Source of the DNA: Blastobasis lacticolella
Taxonomy: Eukaryota > Arthropoda > Insecta > Lepidoptera > Blastobasidae
Length of the DNA: 64,000 nucleotides
NCBI GenBank assembly: GCA_905147135.1
Contig: LR990060.1
Coordinates: 1,628,001 to 1,692,000, forward strand
Direction: 5' to 3'
The position numbers and the translations under genes were made by a program. Shown here piece by piece: positions 43,494 through 53,921 of this stretch. The notes beneath the pieces are model-generated. The model had not been told where the DNA came from and searched no databases. It was given only the letters and a program-made list of their open reading frames with translations. Each line of letters starts with the position of its first letter. The stretch's first letter is position 1.

Positions 43494-43620
43494 CTGCTGG
43501 ACAAACATCGCTCACAGTCGCTCCACTGTAAGTATCTGATCGCCAAATGCTGGATCATAGTCAAGGCGGACCCCGTACCCTCGTTCTCGAGAGCAGAACC
43601 GGATATTAACGCCAAGATGT
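43494..43620 (+). mobile_element. SINE-A 3' fragment
   Basis: 'cacagtcgctccactgtaag' to 'atattaacgccaagatgt'. Confidence 0.75.
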
Positions 43621-43957
43621 TCTTTTTTATAATAAGTAGGTATACGAAAAAGCGCCTCACACAACGTAATAGGCAATAATGCACGACAACAAGTTGCGTG
43701 TCGATTTTCTTTACAACATTACATTGCTACCACAAATTGAATCCGTATTAGGATAATATCATCCCCGCCATGTTTACTCGACTGAATGTAACACGTATCC
43801 GTTACACGCGACTGCATCACGCTAATTAGACAGTATTGTCACTGGATCAGTAGTTCACGCAATTATGCAAATGTCAATTGAATTGAGCAACTGCTGTGTA
43901 AGCAGTAAGATTGGGCGGTTGACTGTTCCATATGGCTTCAAACCAAAAAGTATGTAC

Positions 43958-44153
43958 ATACTGCACATTCAGGCCACTGAAGTGTAATCATGATCCAATC
44001 TGGTCAAGTTCCCCTTGTAACAGGGCCACGATGGTCAGATGACAGTTGCTTTACTGTGATTACCTGAACTGACAAATCTTGGATTATGGTCAAGGCGGAC
44101 CCCGGGCCCTCGCCCTCGAGAGGACAACCGGGATATTGACGCTAGTATGATTA
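43958..44153 (+). mobile_element. SINE-A, head missing
   Basis: 'ctgcacattcaggccactga' through 'gatattgacgctagtatga'. Confidence 0.75.
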
Positions 44154-44271
44154 TTTGTCGGTTGTGTCCGGGAGAATAAAATACAGCACGGGTGTAGCAC
44201 AGCTTACTCTTAGCTTGCTAGGTTTATCAGGACTTGTCAAGTCTGAGGCGTCCGCCTGGGTGAGTACAGTT

Positions 44272-44346
44272 ATCACCTTGGCGTCATTATCCCTGTTGTG
44301 CTCTCGCGCGCACGAGGTCCGCGTGACCATGATCCAGGTTTTGGCA
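44272..44346 (-). mobile_element. SINE-A 3' scrap
   Basis: 'caccttggcgtcattatccc' to 'gatccaggttttggcagttc'. It forms an inverted pair with 43958-44153. Confidence 0.65.
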
Positions 44347-44706
44347 GTTCATCGTTAATAAATCGATAGTGTTGAGGTGATCCAGAAAGCAATGCTTGTG
44401 GCTGTCAGATTTTCGTTAAAACATATCATTTTAAAGTGGAACTTTTTTAACAGGGGTTTTCTATGAAAATCTTAAAGCCGGGCGTAACTTTGACAAATCA
44501 CAATATTGGTTTTAGGATCACGTCTACAAAATTTCATTGGCTCTGATTGCGTAATATTGAGAATATGATTACACTACGTGTATGGAGAACGCTCGGGAAA
44601 CGACCTTGCGTTCTCCATTTTCGTTGTTACATGGAACACCTAAATGCTTGTTTGTCACTGATTAGCAAAATAATGTTTGCCTCTGAATGCAGAAAATGGG
44701 CATCAG

Positions 44707-44942
44707 GTTTTTCCTGAGTGGTTTAGCTCGTTAACAACCCGGTTTGGTACGCAAGAGGTCCCGTATTCTATTCCCGTCCGAGCAGAAATTTAAATGATCG
44801 ATTTTAATTTCAGTTACGGGTCTGGGTGTTATATGTATAATTATATGTATTTAAAAGTATTTATGTAATTAATCAGTGGTCTAGATCACAAAACACAAGC
44901 TTTGCTTACTTTAGGTCTAGATAGCGCTGCATGAATTATCCA
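44707..44942 (+). mobile_element. SINE-G copy
   Basis: 'cctgagtggtttagctcg', degenerate B box 'gtattctattcccgtccg' and tail 'gtctagatagcgctgcatg'. Confidence 0.75.
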
Positions 44943-45015
44943 ATCATATTGATATTGTAATAACAAACACTGCCTACCCATATTAGATGGATGCGAGACA
45001 GGGTAGTCGACCAAA

Positions 45016-45495
45016 CGGATTGATCGATGTACAACACAAACGCAATTCTACCTATTCGCGATTCTACACAATATGGATTCCGCACAACTGACATTCAACA
45101 CATTATTTATTCCACACAGTCTTCAATTATACACAAACGCGTTTCTTCCTGTTCGCGATTCTACACAATATTAATTCCACACAACTGCAGCCATTTAACA
45201 GATTCGCTATTCCACATATTCGTCAACGCTGGGAGCCCAGGACTGGCTGACTTAAACCTGGACCTAAGTTTAGTGAAACCAGTAAAGGTTGACCAAGATC
45301 AACCCTATTTAACTAATCTAGTCCAATGGTTTGTTGGTTGACTGGGGTTGACCTTGGTCAACCTTTACTAGCTCGACTAAACTTAGGTCCTGGTCTAGTT
45401 GTAAGCTTGGGTATACAACTAGTCTCAGGGTGCCCAGCGATGACCAGGTTGGTTGATCAGGTTGGTTGCGTTTATGTTGTACATCGATCAATCCG
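45016..45495. mobile_element. TIR element with 6-bp target duplication
   Basis: Ends CGGATTGATCGATGTACAAC...AAACGCAA match in inverted orientation with one difference over about 30 bp. ACCAAA flanks both sides (45010-45015 and 45496-45501). Inside are a two-unit tandem repeat (about 45031-45228) and a second nested inverted repeat (about 45250-45310 against 45345-45390). No transposase. Confidence 0.8.
45031..45228 (+). repeat. Two-unit tandem repeat of about 98 bp
   Basis: Both units share 'acacaaacgc', 'ttcgcgattctacacaatat' and 'ccacacaactg'-type segments. It lies inside the 45016-45495 element. Confidence 0.65.
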
Positions 45496-45929
45496 ACCAA
45501 ACCACTATCACAACTTAATAAGTTGAAAAGCCAAATAGAAAACCATTCTTCAGCTTTACTGACTCCTACTGATTTTCACTGTGCTGTATTATGTTTTTGA
45601 ATAAGCAATAAAGCGTTTATCTATCTATCTATATATCTTTAATAGCACATACGAATAGATATGAGACCTTGATAGGTATATGCGTAAAACAGCATAGCGT
45701 TGTGATGTATCATGGAGTTACTTATGCAATACAAATTTCCAACGATTTAAAAGTATAATCAAACGTTACATCTTCCATTATTGACGAGTAATCGAGCAAG
45801 CCTGTTTTATGTACCTATCGATTTGTTTACTCATACACAGAAAATATTGGTTTGCGTTTTCTAGAATATAGGTATGTACGTTCGGTAAGTAAGACCCGAG
45901 CTCACAAATAATACAAAACTTGTGAGACC

Positions 45930-45992
45930 GTGTAGTGTCGGAGGCCGTGTGGTGTCGGAGGCCGTGTGGTGTCGGAGGCCGTGTGGTGTCCG
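45930..45992 (+). repeat. 17-bp tandem repeat
   Basis: The unit GTGTGGTGTCGGAGGCC is repeated about 3.5 times, the first unit with one change. It is an expansion of the 5' start of the adjoining repeat Z. Confidence 0.85.
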
Positions 45993-46235
45993 GCAGAGTA
46001 GAATAACACAACCCCTTACACTAGAGGCTGTCGTACAAAGCGACAAATGTTTTACGAGATAAAAGATCTAGAGTCTCCGTTGCAAAGAGATTGGAAAGTT
46101 AGCTACCTTCATGCTTACGGGCAAGAAGGTAGCTAACTTTCCAATCTCTTTGCTCCGTTGGCTGGTAAATGGGTAGCCACTTTTCTATTGTAATATTTAT
46201 AGCACTGCGATCTCCAACCCACCTGCCGAGCGTGG
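45988..46235 (+). repeat. Repeat Z with hairpin insertion
   Basis: 'gtgtccggcagagtagaata' to 'cacctgccgagcgtggagag', split at 46082-46153 by the perfect hairpin. Confidence 0.75.
46082..46153. mobile_element. 72-bp perfect hairpin insertion
   Basis: 29-bp arms (GCAAAGAGATTGGAAAGTTA...) are perfectly complementary around a 14-nt loop, and TCCGTT is duplicated at 46076-46081 and 46154-46159. The other repeat Z copies lack this segment, so it is an insertion. Confidence 0.85.
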
Positions 46236-46332
46236 AGAGGTCAGACTCGCAGCACTCGCTCCACTGTGATTATCTAATCTGAAAAATCCTGGATCATCGT
46301 CAAGGCGGAGCCCGGGATCTCGAGCGCGAGAG
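46236..46332 (+). mobile_element. SINE-A 3' fragment
   Basis: 'gcactcgctccactgtgatt' to 'cgagcgcgagagcacaa'. Confidence 0.7.
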
Positions 46333-46389
46333 CACAAAAGTTATTTTTATATAGTGGACAATGGTCACTCAAAACTCACTTTAAGAGAG

Positions 46390-46715
46390 GTAGGGCGTAT
46401 AGGGGTATCCCGTTCGAATCGGAGCCGCCCGACTGGGGAAGTACCTCCACCTTATAGAATACCGCAGCTAAACAATACTCTTTTAAATAGTATTGTGTTT
46501 CTGCCGGTGAGTAAAGTTTCCAGTGCTCCATGGGGTGGGGATTTGGGGAACCGTCTTTGGCAGTAGAGGGACATTTGCCTTTTGCTGCCACAGTAACGTG
46601 TTATAGAGATGTGCAACGCATTGGCGATACTCTCGGTGTTGCTAATGTCTATAGGCAGTGGTGACGACTTTCCATCAGGTGGCCCGCTTGCCTGTTTGCC
46701 TACCGCATGACATAA
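46390..46715 (+). mobile_element. Retroposon 3' end
   Basis: 'gggtatcccgttcgaatcgg' to 'ggcccgcttgcctgtttgcc' and an A-run. The longest plus-strand copy of this end; its reverse is at 54003-54352. Confidence 0.75.
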
Positions 46716-47548
46716 AAAAAAAATTATTGTCAGTTGGAACTCTGTACACGCACTGTGAGACCTCATGGTAACGTGTCTGAATTCGGTTGTCGGGTCTGAA
46801 TTGTCTTTATGTGAACCTGCATTAGACAGTTCGCTGCAATCAAACTGGTGTCTGAAAAAAGTATTTCATAAAAACTATGTGTTAGTACTTATTTAATACA
46901 AGAATTTTAAATTTACCCCTTTTTATAATCCCAGTAATAGCCCGGGGGTATTCTGGGAAATTGTGCGGTCGACGCGGGGTTTAACACAAACATAACTTTA
47001 GTTTTATTGTATGTATAAGTGCTGGAATAATATTCCACCACCTCTTCGGGATTTAACATTCAAACGATGTTTTACTATCAAACTTCGGAATCTGCTCCTA
47101 GAATATCAGAAATCGGTCGCTCCAGGAACTCGCGTTTTACCTTATGTCGGTTAGAATGATTTTAGTGAGTACTGCAAAGTTTCTTTCTTTTTCAATGTCA
47201 ATGTAGTATATTTTATTTATTATATCAAGTTTATAGGTATATATTTTATTAAGCTTCGTAATTATAAAATATTTATTTTTGGATTAATTAATAAAGAATA
47301 GCATATTTATTTAAATGATTTTGATATTTAAATAATATTTATAACCGTTCGCGTAACGCGCGTGGGATGCATGGGCTTTTTTGAAAACCAGCGCTGTGAC
47401 AGGCATTAGCCCTCACAGCATTATGCTGAGACTGGTCCATTTCGGTTTCCGTTACATCACTGGCTGGTGTTATGTAATTTTCAATAATTATAATTTACTG
47501 TACTTACCTTAGGTTAATGATGTAATGAGGATCCGAATAAAATACTGT

Positions 47549-47575
47549 CTATGTCTATGTCTATGTCTATGTCAA
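47549..47575 (+). repeat. Hexanucleotide microsatellite
   Basis: About four units of TGTCTA/GTCTAT. A separate TTTC microsatellite lies at 47697-47717. Confidence 0.85.
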
Positions 47576-47899
47576 TTAAGAAATTTTTATTCATGTTATC
47601 ATTCATTTACAAAATGTTGGACTTTTTTCCTGCAGTGGACAGTTGTGTGCTAATCATGATGATATGTGTCGGGGTATCTACGTGTAATGAATATCTTCTT
47701 TCTTTCTTTCTTTCTTTATATAGACTGTGAGGGCGCCGTAGGTTATCCTACGTCATTGAGTTCAAGAAAAATTCCACTTTGTAGTGATAGTAGACGCTTA
47801 GGAGACCCACAAAACGGTAGTCAGCCCGTGCACAAATAACACAAAAAAAATTGTTTTAGTTTTCCAAACTTAGACTTTTCGTAGCGATAATATTTTCTT

Positions 47900-48115
47900 T
47901 TTATATCACCAAAGTGGCAAACAAGCTTACGGCCTGCCTGATGGTAAGCAGTCACCGCAGCCTATGAATGTTTACAATACCGGGCATCACCCACGCGTTG
48001 CCGACCCCGTAAAAACCTTTTAACCCCTTTCTTGATGAACTCATGTACATGTTGTACTCTTCAGGGAAAACCTCTCCAGGTAGTTCATTCCACAACCTTA
48101 GTGTGCGTGGGAGAA
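47900..48115 (-). mobile_element. LINE 3' end
   Basis: 'tcaccaaagtggcaaacaag', 'gcatcacccacgcgttgccg' and 'ccacaaccttagtgtgcgtg' are the reverse of the RT tail seen at 31090-31475. Confidence 0.7.
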
Positions 48116-48164
48116 TTACAAGTCATTTTGTACAGGTTCTATGAATAAATGTGTAGGTTCTGTA

Positions 48165-48290
48165 GGCCTGCTGGAAGAAATTTCTTTTTAGAAATAAGTT
48201 GTGCCTGTTGTGTCATTTATAATTGTGTTTTTACCTGTATGTTTTATTGTGTACAATAAATAGTTAAATATAATAAATAAATAAATTATA
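48165..48290 (+). mobile_element. LINE 3' UTR tail
   Basis: 'tctttttagaaataagttgt' to 'gtacaataaatagtt' then TAAA repeats. Confidence 0.6.
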
Positions 48291-48483
48291 AATAAAAAAA
48301 CGGGTTGCCTCACATCCTCTTGGCAGTTTCGCTATTCAACCACATTAAAGTCCCGTTTCTCTTTTGTAAATATAACGTGGCTAAAAAGCGAAACCGAAAG
48401 CCAACGTACTATCACTACAAAGTGGAATTTTTCTTATACTCGATGACGTAAGATAACCTACGGGATTCTAACAGTCTAATACC

Positions 48484-48722
48484 GACGACCTGAGTGGTTC
48501 AGTGGTCAACATGCCAGTCTGCCACGCAAGAGGTCCCGGGTTCGATTCCCGGCCGGGCAGAATTTGAAGTGATGAATTTTAATTTCTGTTACGGGTCTAG
48601 GTGTTCTATGTATAATAAGTATGTATTTAAAAGTATATAAATAGTTTATCAGTTATCTAGCACCCATAACACAAGCTTTGCTTACTTTGGGCTAGATGGC
48701 GCTGTGTGAATTTGTCCACGAT
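48484..48722 (+). mobile_element. SINE-G, reference copy
   Basis: A box TGGTTCAGTGG at 48495-48505 and B box GGTTCGATTCC at 48539-48549, with GTCTGCCACGCAAGAGG between them. This is clearly a tRNA-Gly(GCC) ancestor. Tail 'gggctagatggcgctgtgtg'. Confidence 0.9.
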
Positions 48723-49564
48723 TATTTATTAATTATTTATTAATTATTATAATTCAAGATTAGCTTAGATTGCAGCTAGGTGGCGTTCTATAAAGGTATG
48801 GGTGCGTATTTTTATATAGTATTATTTTACTTAGATAAGAATTTCTTGTGAGGTAGCAACAAAGGCTGCATCATCTACAAATAAATCTTCGCGATGACAC
48901 TTGGATTTGAGCAGGGCAACCTTGTATAAAATTGCGTCTGTTCTTAACTGTATACCCTGTTCGGCAGGGAGGTAGGTACAATAATACTATTAGTCATTGT
49001 TCGCGCAGGCGAGAGTGGACGGCTTTCACGCCATAAGGCGCAAAAGAACTGCTTCGTTATTCAGGCCCGTGCGTGACAGCCCGAACAGTATACTGCAGGT
49101 TATAGCTGATAGGTATAATTCACCTATATGGCAGGCATTTGTAAAAGTTGTCATATGAGTGAATCATATTTCATATTCCAGAATTAAAAAGTGTTTTACT
49201 AACATCGTTTGTAAGATACCTGTACTACTAACAAAAATGGATCTCTGTTGTCTGAAAATAAATAAATTGAATTGAATTAAATAGAATTAGTCGACAACAA
49301 CAAATCCATTACCTAACCGATTTACTTATGTAACAATAAAACTGTAATAACTGTAATACGATAAATACAACCGCTACGCAGATCCGCCATTTGAGACAGA
49401 GCAATCTAAATGATAAATGGCATTTACATACAATTTCCCTATCGCCACAAGATTGACGTAGTGCCATTAAATGGGATTGAAACAATCGGTTGTTAATTGA
49501 AACAATGGTACTATGTTTATTGTAATAGATAGAGAAGTAAAACAGAACTATAATTTCAAATAAG

Positions 49565-49880
49565 AATAAGATTGAGGAGGCTTACCTGCGCTGGTTTGGT
49601 CACGTGCTTCGTAAGCACCAGAGATTCGTGGGATTGAAAAGAAAGAAAGAAAATATTTATTACAAAGGACGCCACGACATGATTACTTACATTTAACAAA
49701 AAAAAAAAGTACATTGAACACGGAGACAATTATAGGGTTCCCAGTGGCATTTTTCGTGGGCATCCAGCGTAAACGGACCCTCCTCAGCATAATGTTATGG
49801 CCGCTTGCCGCGAACCACAACGCTGATTTTCAGTGGGCCCCGTTATATCCCACCGACACTGCACCGTCAAGCAAGCAATA
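49565..49880 (-). mobile_element. LINE remnants
   Basis: At 49571-49620 a plus-strand piece reads EEAYLRWFGHVLRKHQ, an RT C-terminal motif. From 49640 the minus strand gives a different 3' end with an AATAAA/poly(A) tail and 'aacattatgctgaggagggt'. The 94-codon forward ORF here is antisense. Confidence 0.55.
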
Positions 49881-50104
49881 CCCACATCAAATAAATACCT
49901 ACTATCTAAATAATAAAATGAATTATAGAACAAACATAAATAAAATAGTCAAAAAGCCAAATGTCGCAATATATATAGATATAAAATGTATGAAGTAAAT
50001 AAAATAAACTAATTGGATTTTCAAAAATCATTTTTGTGTATTGACCGTCATCTCACCTGATGGTAAGTGACGATGTGGCCGACGATTAAGGAAACAGTCT
50101 ATTA

Positions 50105-50163
50105 ATGACGACTTGAGTGGTTCAGTTGGTTAACATGCCGGTCGCCACGCAGAGGTCGCAGGT
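50105..50163 (+). mobile_element. SINE-G head fragment
   Basis: 'gacttgagtggttcagttgg' and 'catgccggtcgccacgcaga', broken before the B box by the LINE. Confidence 0.7.
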
Positions 50164-50945
50164 GGTCGCTTAAACGAAACTCTCAAGGCAGTGTCCGATT
50201 GGGTCGAAGCCAATCTAGTGGTGTTCAACGCTACCAAAACAGGCGTGTTTGTTTTTCACTAAACGGAGTCCATTCTATCTATCTCCGACTTTCCAGAATG
50301 TATCTGTGTAAATTACCGACAGCTCCTGGGTGTTGAGCTATCAACCAATCTCAACTATGGACAGTACATCGAATCAAAAGCCAAGACTGCAGCCACAAAA
50401 CTTGGAATTCTCTCGAAGGTCAAGCGGTACTTCACTTCAAGGCAGTTGGTTCAGTTATATCAAGCACAAGTCCGATCTTGCATGAAGTACTACTGCCACC
50501 TCTGCGATGGACCAGCCAAATACCAATTGGCCGTTTTGGTTCGGTGGAAAAACTTACAAAGAAATTAATTTGTGATCGGCAGTTGATTGAAGCTAAGCTG
50601 CAGGGCCTTGAGCATCCGCGTTTGTCGGTCTGCTACAAGTTGCATTTCGGAGAGTGTACGAAGCAGTTGCACGACCTCATTCCGCCGGCCCCTTTCCGCC
50701 ATCGGGAGACGCGATCCGGGCGAGCGCTTCATCCTTATGTCGTGGATCTTCCAGCTATCCGCATGTGTCGCTTTGGGTCAACATTTTTAATGCGTACGAC
50801 TATGGAATAGAACGCGTTGCCTGCGGCGGTGTTCTCTGATCAATATATTCTGGATGCGTTCAAGGATAGAGTGAATAGGCTGTTCCAAGACGGGCATGCT
50901 CCACGGTTCCATGGCTCAAACCCGGTACCTCTAGCTTACGATTGT
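50160..50945 (+). mobile_element. LINE RT ORF, longest fragment
   Basis: Successive frames give SDWVEANLVVFNATKTGVF, LLGVELSTNLNYGQYIESKA, VKRYFTSRQLVQLYQAQVRS, LSVCYKLHFGECTKQLHDLI and FGSTFLMRTTMEWNALPAAV. Stops and a frameshift near 50520 make it dead. The order is that of the RT thumb and C-terminus of CR1/jockey-like elements; the clade is not settled. Confidence 0.8.
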
Positions 50946-51237
50946 TCCACCGAAGTCGATAAACAAGCTAACCAAGAATAAATGCAAGGCGCGTACGCCG
51001 TGACGTCAATGCATTGATGGCAGCCTTTGTCCGATGATCCACAACGCTACGTGAATATAATGTAAGGTTTTCTTTGCACATAGATTGTGTTTTATAGGTT
51101 TTTATGGGCTCCGCTTTCCGACCAGTACTGACAAATAATTCTTATCTAAGTAAAATAGTACTATGCAGTCTCATAGTGCTCGCCAGATAAGTGAACGCAC
51201 TGCGATTAATATGGCTGCTCAAATTCGTTCTTTCCTA

Positions 51238-51490
51238 ACCCCCGACGACAAAGAGGGGTGTTATGAGTTTGACGTGTGTCTGTGGCTTTGTATGTCTGTC
51301 TGTATCATCGTAGCTCCCGAACGGATGAACCAATTTGATGAAACCGGTTTTCTCTATTTGAAAGCCAGTTTGATCAAGATAATTCTTAGCTTTGTTTTTA
51401 TTATTAAAATCGGTTCAGTAGTTAAGAAAAACTTTGAGTTTAAGTAAACTTGGTTGGAGGTTATACGACATTTCTGTCGGTTAGGTTATG
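51238..51490 (+). repeat. Repeat X, full length
   Basis: 'cccccgacgacaaagagggg', 'gagtttgacgtgtgtctgtg', 'cccgaacggatgaaccaatt' and 'ttctgtcggttaggtta'. The best-preserved copy in the window. It appears to interrupt the family at 61825. Confidence 0.75.
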
Positions 51491-51561
51491 ATCGATGCAT
51501 ACCGTTGATCGTCACTCAAGTATTGACAGCTGGAGCCCTGTGCGTTCGCGCGCAATGAGCA

Positions 51562-51778
51562 TATGATCTGTCCAAACTGACTTGTCTTATTTGTAGAACA
51601 AATAATGCCCAAAATCACGACTTGCCGTATCAATCACGCTACGCACATTGTGTATAGGTGTCTTGAATTATATAAGAAACACATAGAATGTGAATTTCAA
51701 CGAATACTGCTGCACATTATCCATTTAAATACATAATTTCCTTAACCAAATAAGACAAGTCAATTTAAACAGATTATG
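51562..51778. mobile_element. TIR element (MITE), copy 1 of 2
   Basis: Imperfect inverted ends 'tgatctgtccaaactgactt' and, reversed, 'ataatctgtttaaattgact', both followed by 'tgtcttatttg'. The interior is closely similar to 58022-58243 ('tcttgaattatataagaaac'). Confidence 0.8.
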
Positions 51779-51959
51779 CTTTATTATGCAACAGGCCCGT
51801 GGGATGTCAGTCTGATGTCTGTGAAATCAAAATGTAAAGAGGTACATTAGAGGTTTCTTTTAGGGTGGGTAACGCACTGATAGCGCTCCCTGGGGACTAA
51901 TTCTCGCACTGTGACATCTCGAATTCGATATTTTTTCAAGGCCACTTATATCCGTTATA

Positions 51960-52320
51960 AATAAACTGGGACGGCCGGCCTCTGGTTTGGGATGCCCTTG
52001 CGCCGTTCCATCTTCCAGTAACCGCGTGTCAGGCTGCGACGGGTGCTGCCTCAGCTGAGGACGCCAAGCGGCGCAAATATGCTAGTCTCAGTGGCGATTA
52101 CATGTTTGCGCCATTTAGCGCTAAAATCCTTGGGCCGTGGGGACCAGGCGCACATTCCTTATACCGAGAGCTATCTAAGCGCCTGGTCGAAGTTACGAAT
52201 CACCAGAAGGCTGGCCTCTTTTTTGGTCAACGCTTAAGTCTCGCTATCCAGTGGGGCAACGCGGTCTGGATCTTTTCCAAATTCGGGGGTCTGGGCCAAA
52301 TTTTTTATCTTTAGTTAGGA
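51960..52320 (+). mobile_element. LINE ORF C-terminus
   Basis: One open frame reads DGRPLVWDALAPFHLPVTAC, AEDAKRRKYASLSGDYMFAP, ILGPWGPGAHSLYRELSKRL and FGQRLSLAIQWGNAVWIF. This is the conserved tail of a widespread invertebrate LINE group (clade from memory, uncertain). It is unusually intact over about 115 codons. Confidence 0.7.
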
Positions 52321-52474
52321 TTAAGATTTTTGTTAAAGTATTGTTTTTAAAATTGTTTCTTAAGTAATTGATAAAATAAAATATATTAATACTTATATCC
52401 GTTAATAATGACATTGAAGTGTCTATTGTAGCCGAAACATATTTTCTCAGCTATCTTCGAAAGTCGTATGTCGA

Positions 52475-52522
52475 AGATCAATTTCAGTGACGTTTTTGTT
52501 AAAACGTCACTGAAATTGATCT
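52475..52522. repeat. 22-bp perfect inverted repeat
   Basis: AGATCAATTTCAGTGACGTT-TT, a 4-nt loop, then its exact complement. Confidence 0.9.
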
Positions 52523-52524
52523 GA

Positions 52525-53050
52525 CTGTGTTCAGTTTTTGGCTAGAGAATATGTCAAATTCTAATGTTCAAATGTCTAATGTGTAAATTGCCCCCCGGAT
52601 GTTGCTGATGTCCATAGGCGGCGGTAACCACGCACCAAGGTGGCCCACTGGCCTTAATTAAATTTAAAAAATTAAATTCCAGTAAACAGTAGAAAACGGC
52701 TGTCTTTTACATTTGCACAGTTTAACCACAATGTTTTGTACCTACTTGTTTTTAGTTATTTTAAAGTATAAATATCGTTATGTACGATTATTCCAACATT
52801 AGCAAATCATCATGAAGAGGCATGAGACATAGCCATGTGATTCGTTTACAACCTATATTTTTTGTAACGTTGTTTATTATGGTATGGACAAAAAAAATTG
52901 CAGAATTTGAACCTTTTTGTTCGATGAAGAGCAAAAACGGGCAAGATCAGTCTTGTGGAAATACGAGTTTATACGACCAGAAGTTTTAGAAATTGGAATT
53001 AACTTTTGTCGCTAATTGGCGCGTTCTGAGACGTGTGGCGCCCCCATTTT
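52525..53050. other. No gene; one retroposon scrap
   Basis: 'tgctgatgtccataggcggc' near 52600 is the terminal block of a LINE 3' end. The remainder is AT-rich and unrecognised. Confidence 0.4.
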
Positions 53051-53059
53051 ATCTTCTGC

Positions 53060-53457
53060 TTGGTTTCCTTTTTTTTTATGTTACGCAGCAGTCAAACAGG
53101 CCATCGGGCCACCTGATGGAAAGTGGTCACCGCCGCCTATGAACATCAGCAACACCAGGGGAGTCACCAATGCGTTTCCCGCCTCTAAAGAGACCTCTGA
53201 TATACCTCTTGAACGATCCCATGTCATAGTCCAAAGGAAACACTGTGGCTGGGAGCTCATTCCACATCCGAATCGTACGAGCGAGAAACGTTCTTACGAA
53301 CCTTCGCGTGGTGACCAACAGAGGGTCTACGTAGTGGGGATGAGTACCCAGCCCACGGCGGGTGGTGCGATAGCGGAATTGTGCTGTGGGCACCAGATCG
53401 AAAAGTTCCTTTGACACTCCCCATTGTACAGCCGATAGAACACACACAGGGAGCCAA
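53060..53457 (-). mobile_element. LINE RT ORF C-terminus
   Basis: The minus-strand 106-codon ORF (53127-53447) reads GVSKELFDLVPTAQFRYRTT, FVRTFLARTIRMWNELPATV and GVADVHRRR stop. Poly-T at 53069-53076 is its A-tail. Longest member of the 421/1610 family. Confidence 0.85.
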
Positions 53458-53921
53458 AGTCCCTTCGGCTTGCCAGTGATTCCAACTTGCTTACATTATA
53501 AAAACCTTCCTACCGCATACCTTTGTTGACGAGTAGCCCTACTCGTCAACTCGTCAATGTATAAATAAAGTAGTTAGTCTATAATATTTTGAGAAGCGAT
53601 CTAAACTAAAACTGCAAAAAATAGTAAGTAGGTACTTCTGTCTTAGTGTAAAACTACACCTATTATGCCAACTAATCAACAAAGGTTCAACTGACGTAGC
53701 CTCAGAAAGAAAAGGTTTTTATTGCATTCAATCCAAACAAGAATTGTACGACGTAATTATACTGTTTGCGGAGTAAACAACTCGGTCTCGTGATCGTGAC
53801 GTTTAATCTCTAATAGGTAACGTCATTATTGGTTAATAAATATTGACTCTAATGTCTTGAAAAGTATTTAACGATTTCGATGAAAAAAAGTCAGTTTTCA
53901 AATAATATGTCGAGGAGCAGC

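Larger units (their letters stand above)
47722..48478. mobile_element. TIR element with nested LINE ends
   Basis: The left end 'agactgtgagggcgccgtag' and the right-end reverse complement 'agactgttagaatcccgtag' continue in near identity through 'attccactttgtagtgatag', about 65-70 bp per arm. The 757-bp interior contains LINE remnants at about 47900-48115 (minus) and 48165-48290 (plus). Confidence 0.75.

Noticed and set aside
45930..45992. CRISPR-like array
   Set aside because: Units of 17 bp are directly joined with no spacers, and the genome is eukaryotic.
49714..49998. 94-codon plus-strand ORF
   Set aside because: Antisense to a LINE 3' UTR with an AATAAA/poly(A) tail on the minus strand.
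53127..53447. 106-codon minus-strand ORF as a host gene
   Set aside because: It is the C-terminus of a LINE reverse transcriptase shared with several other truncated copies.
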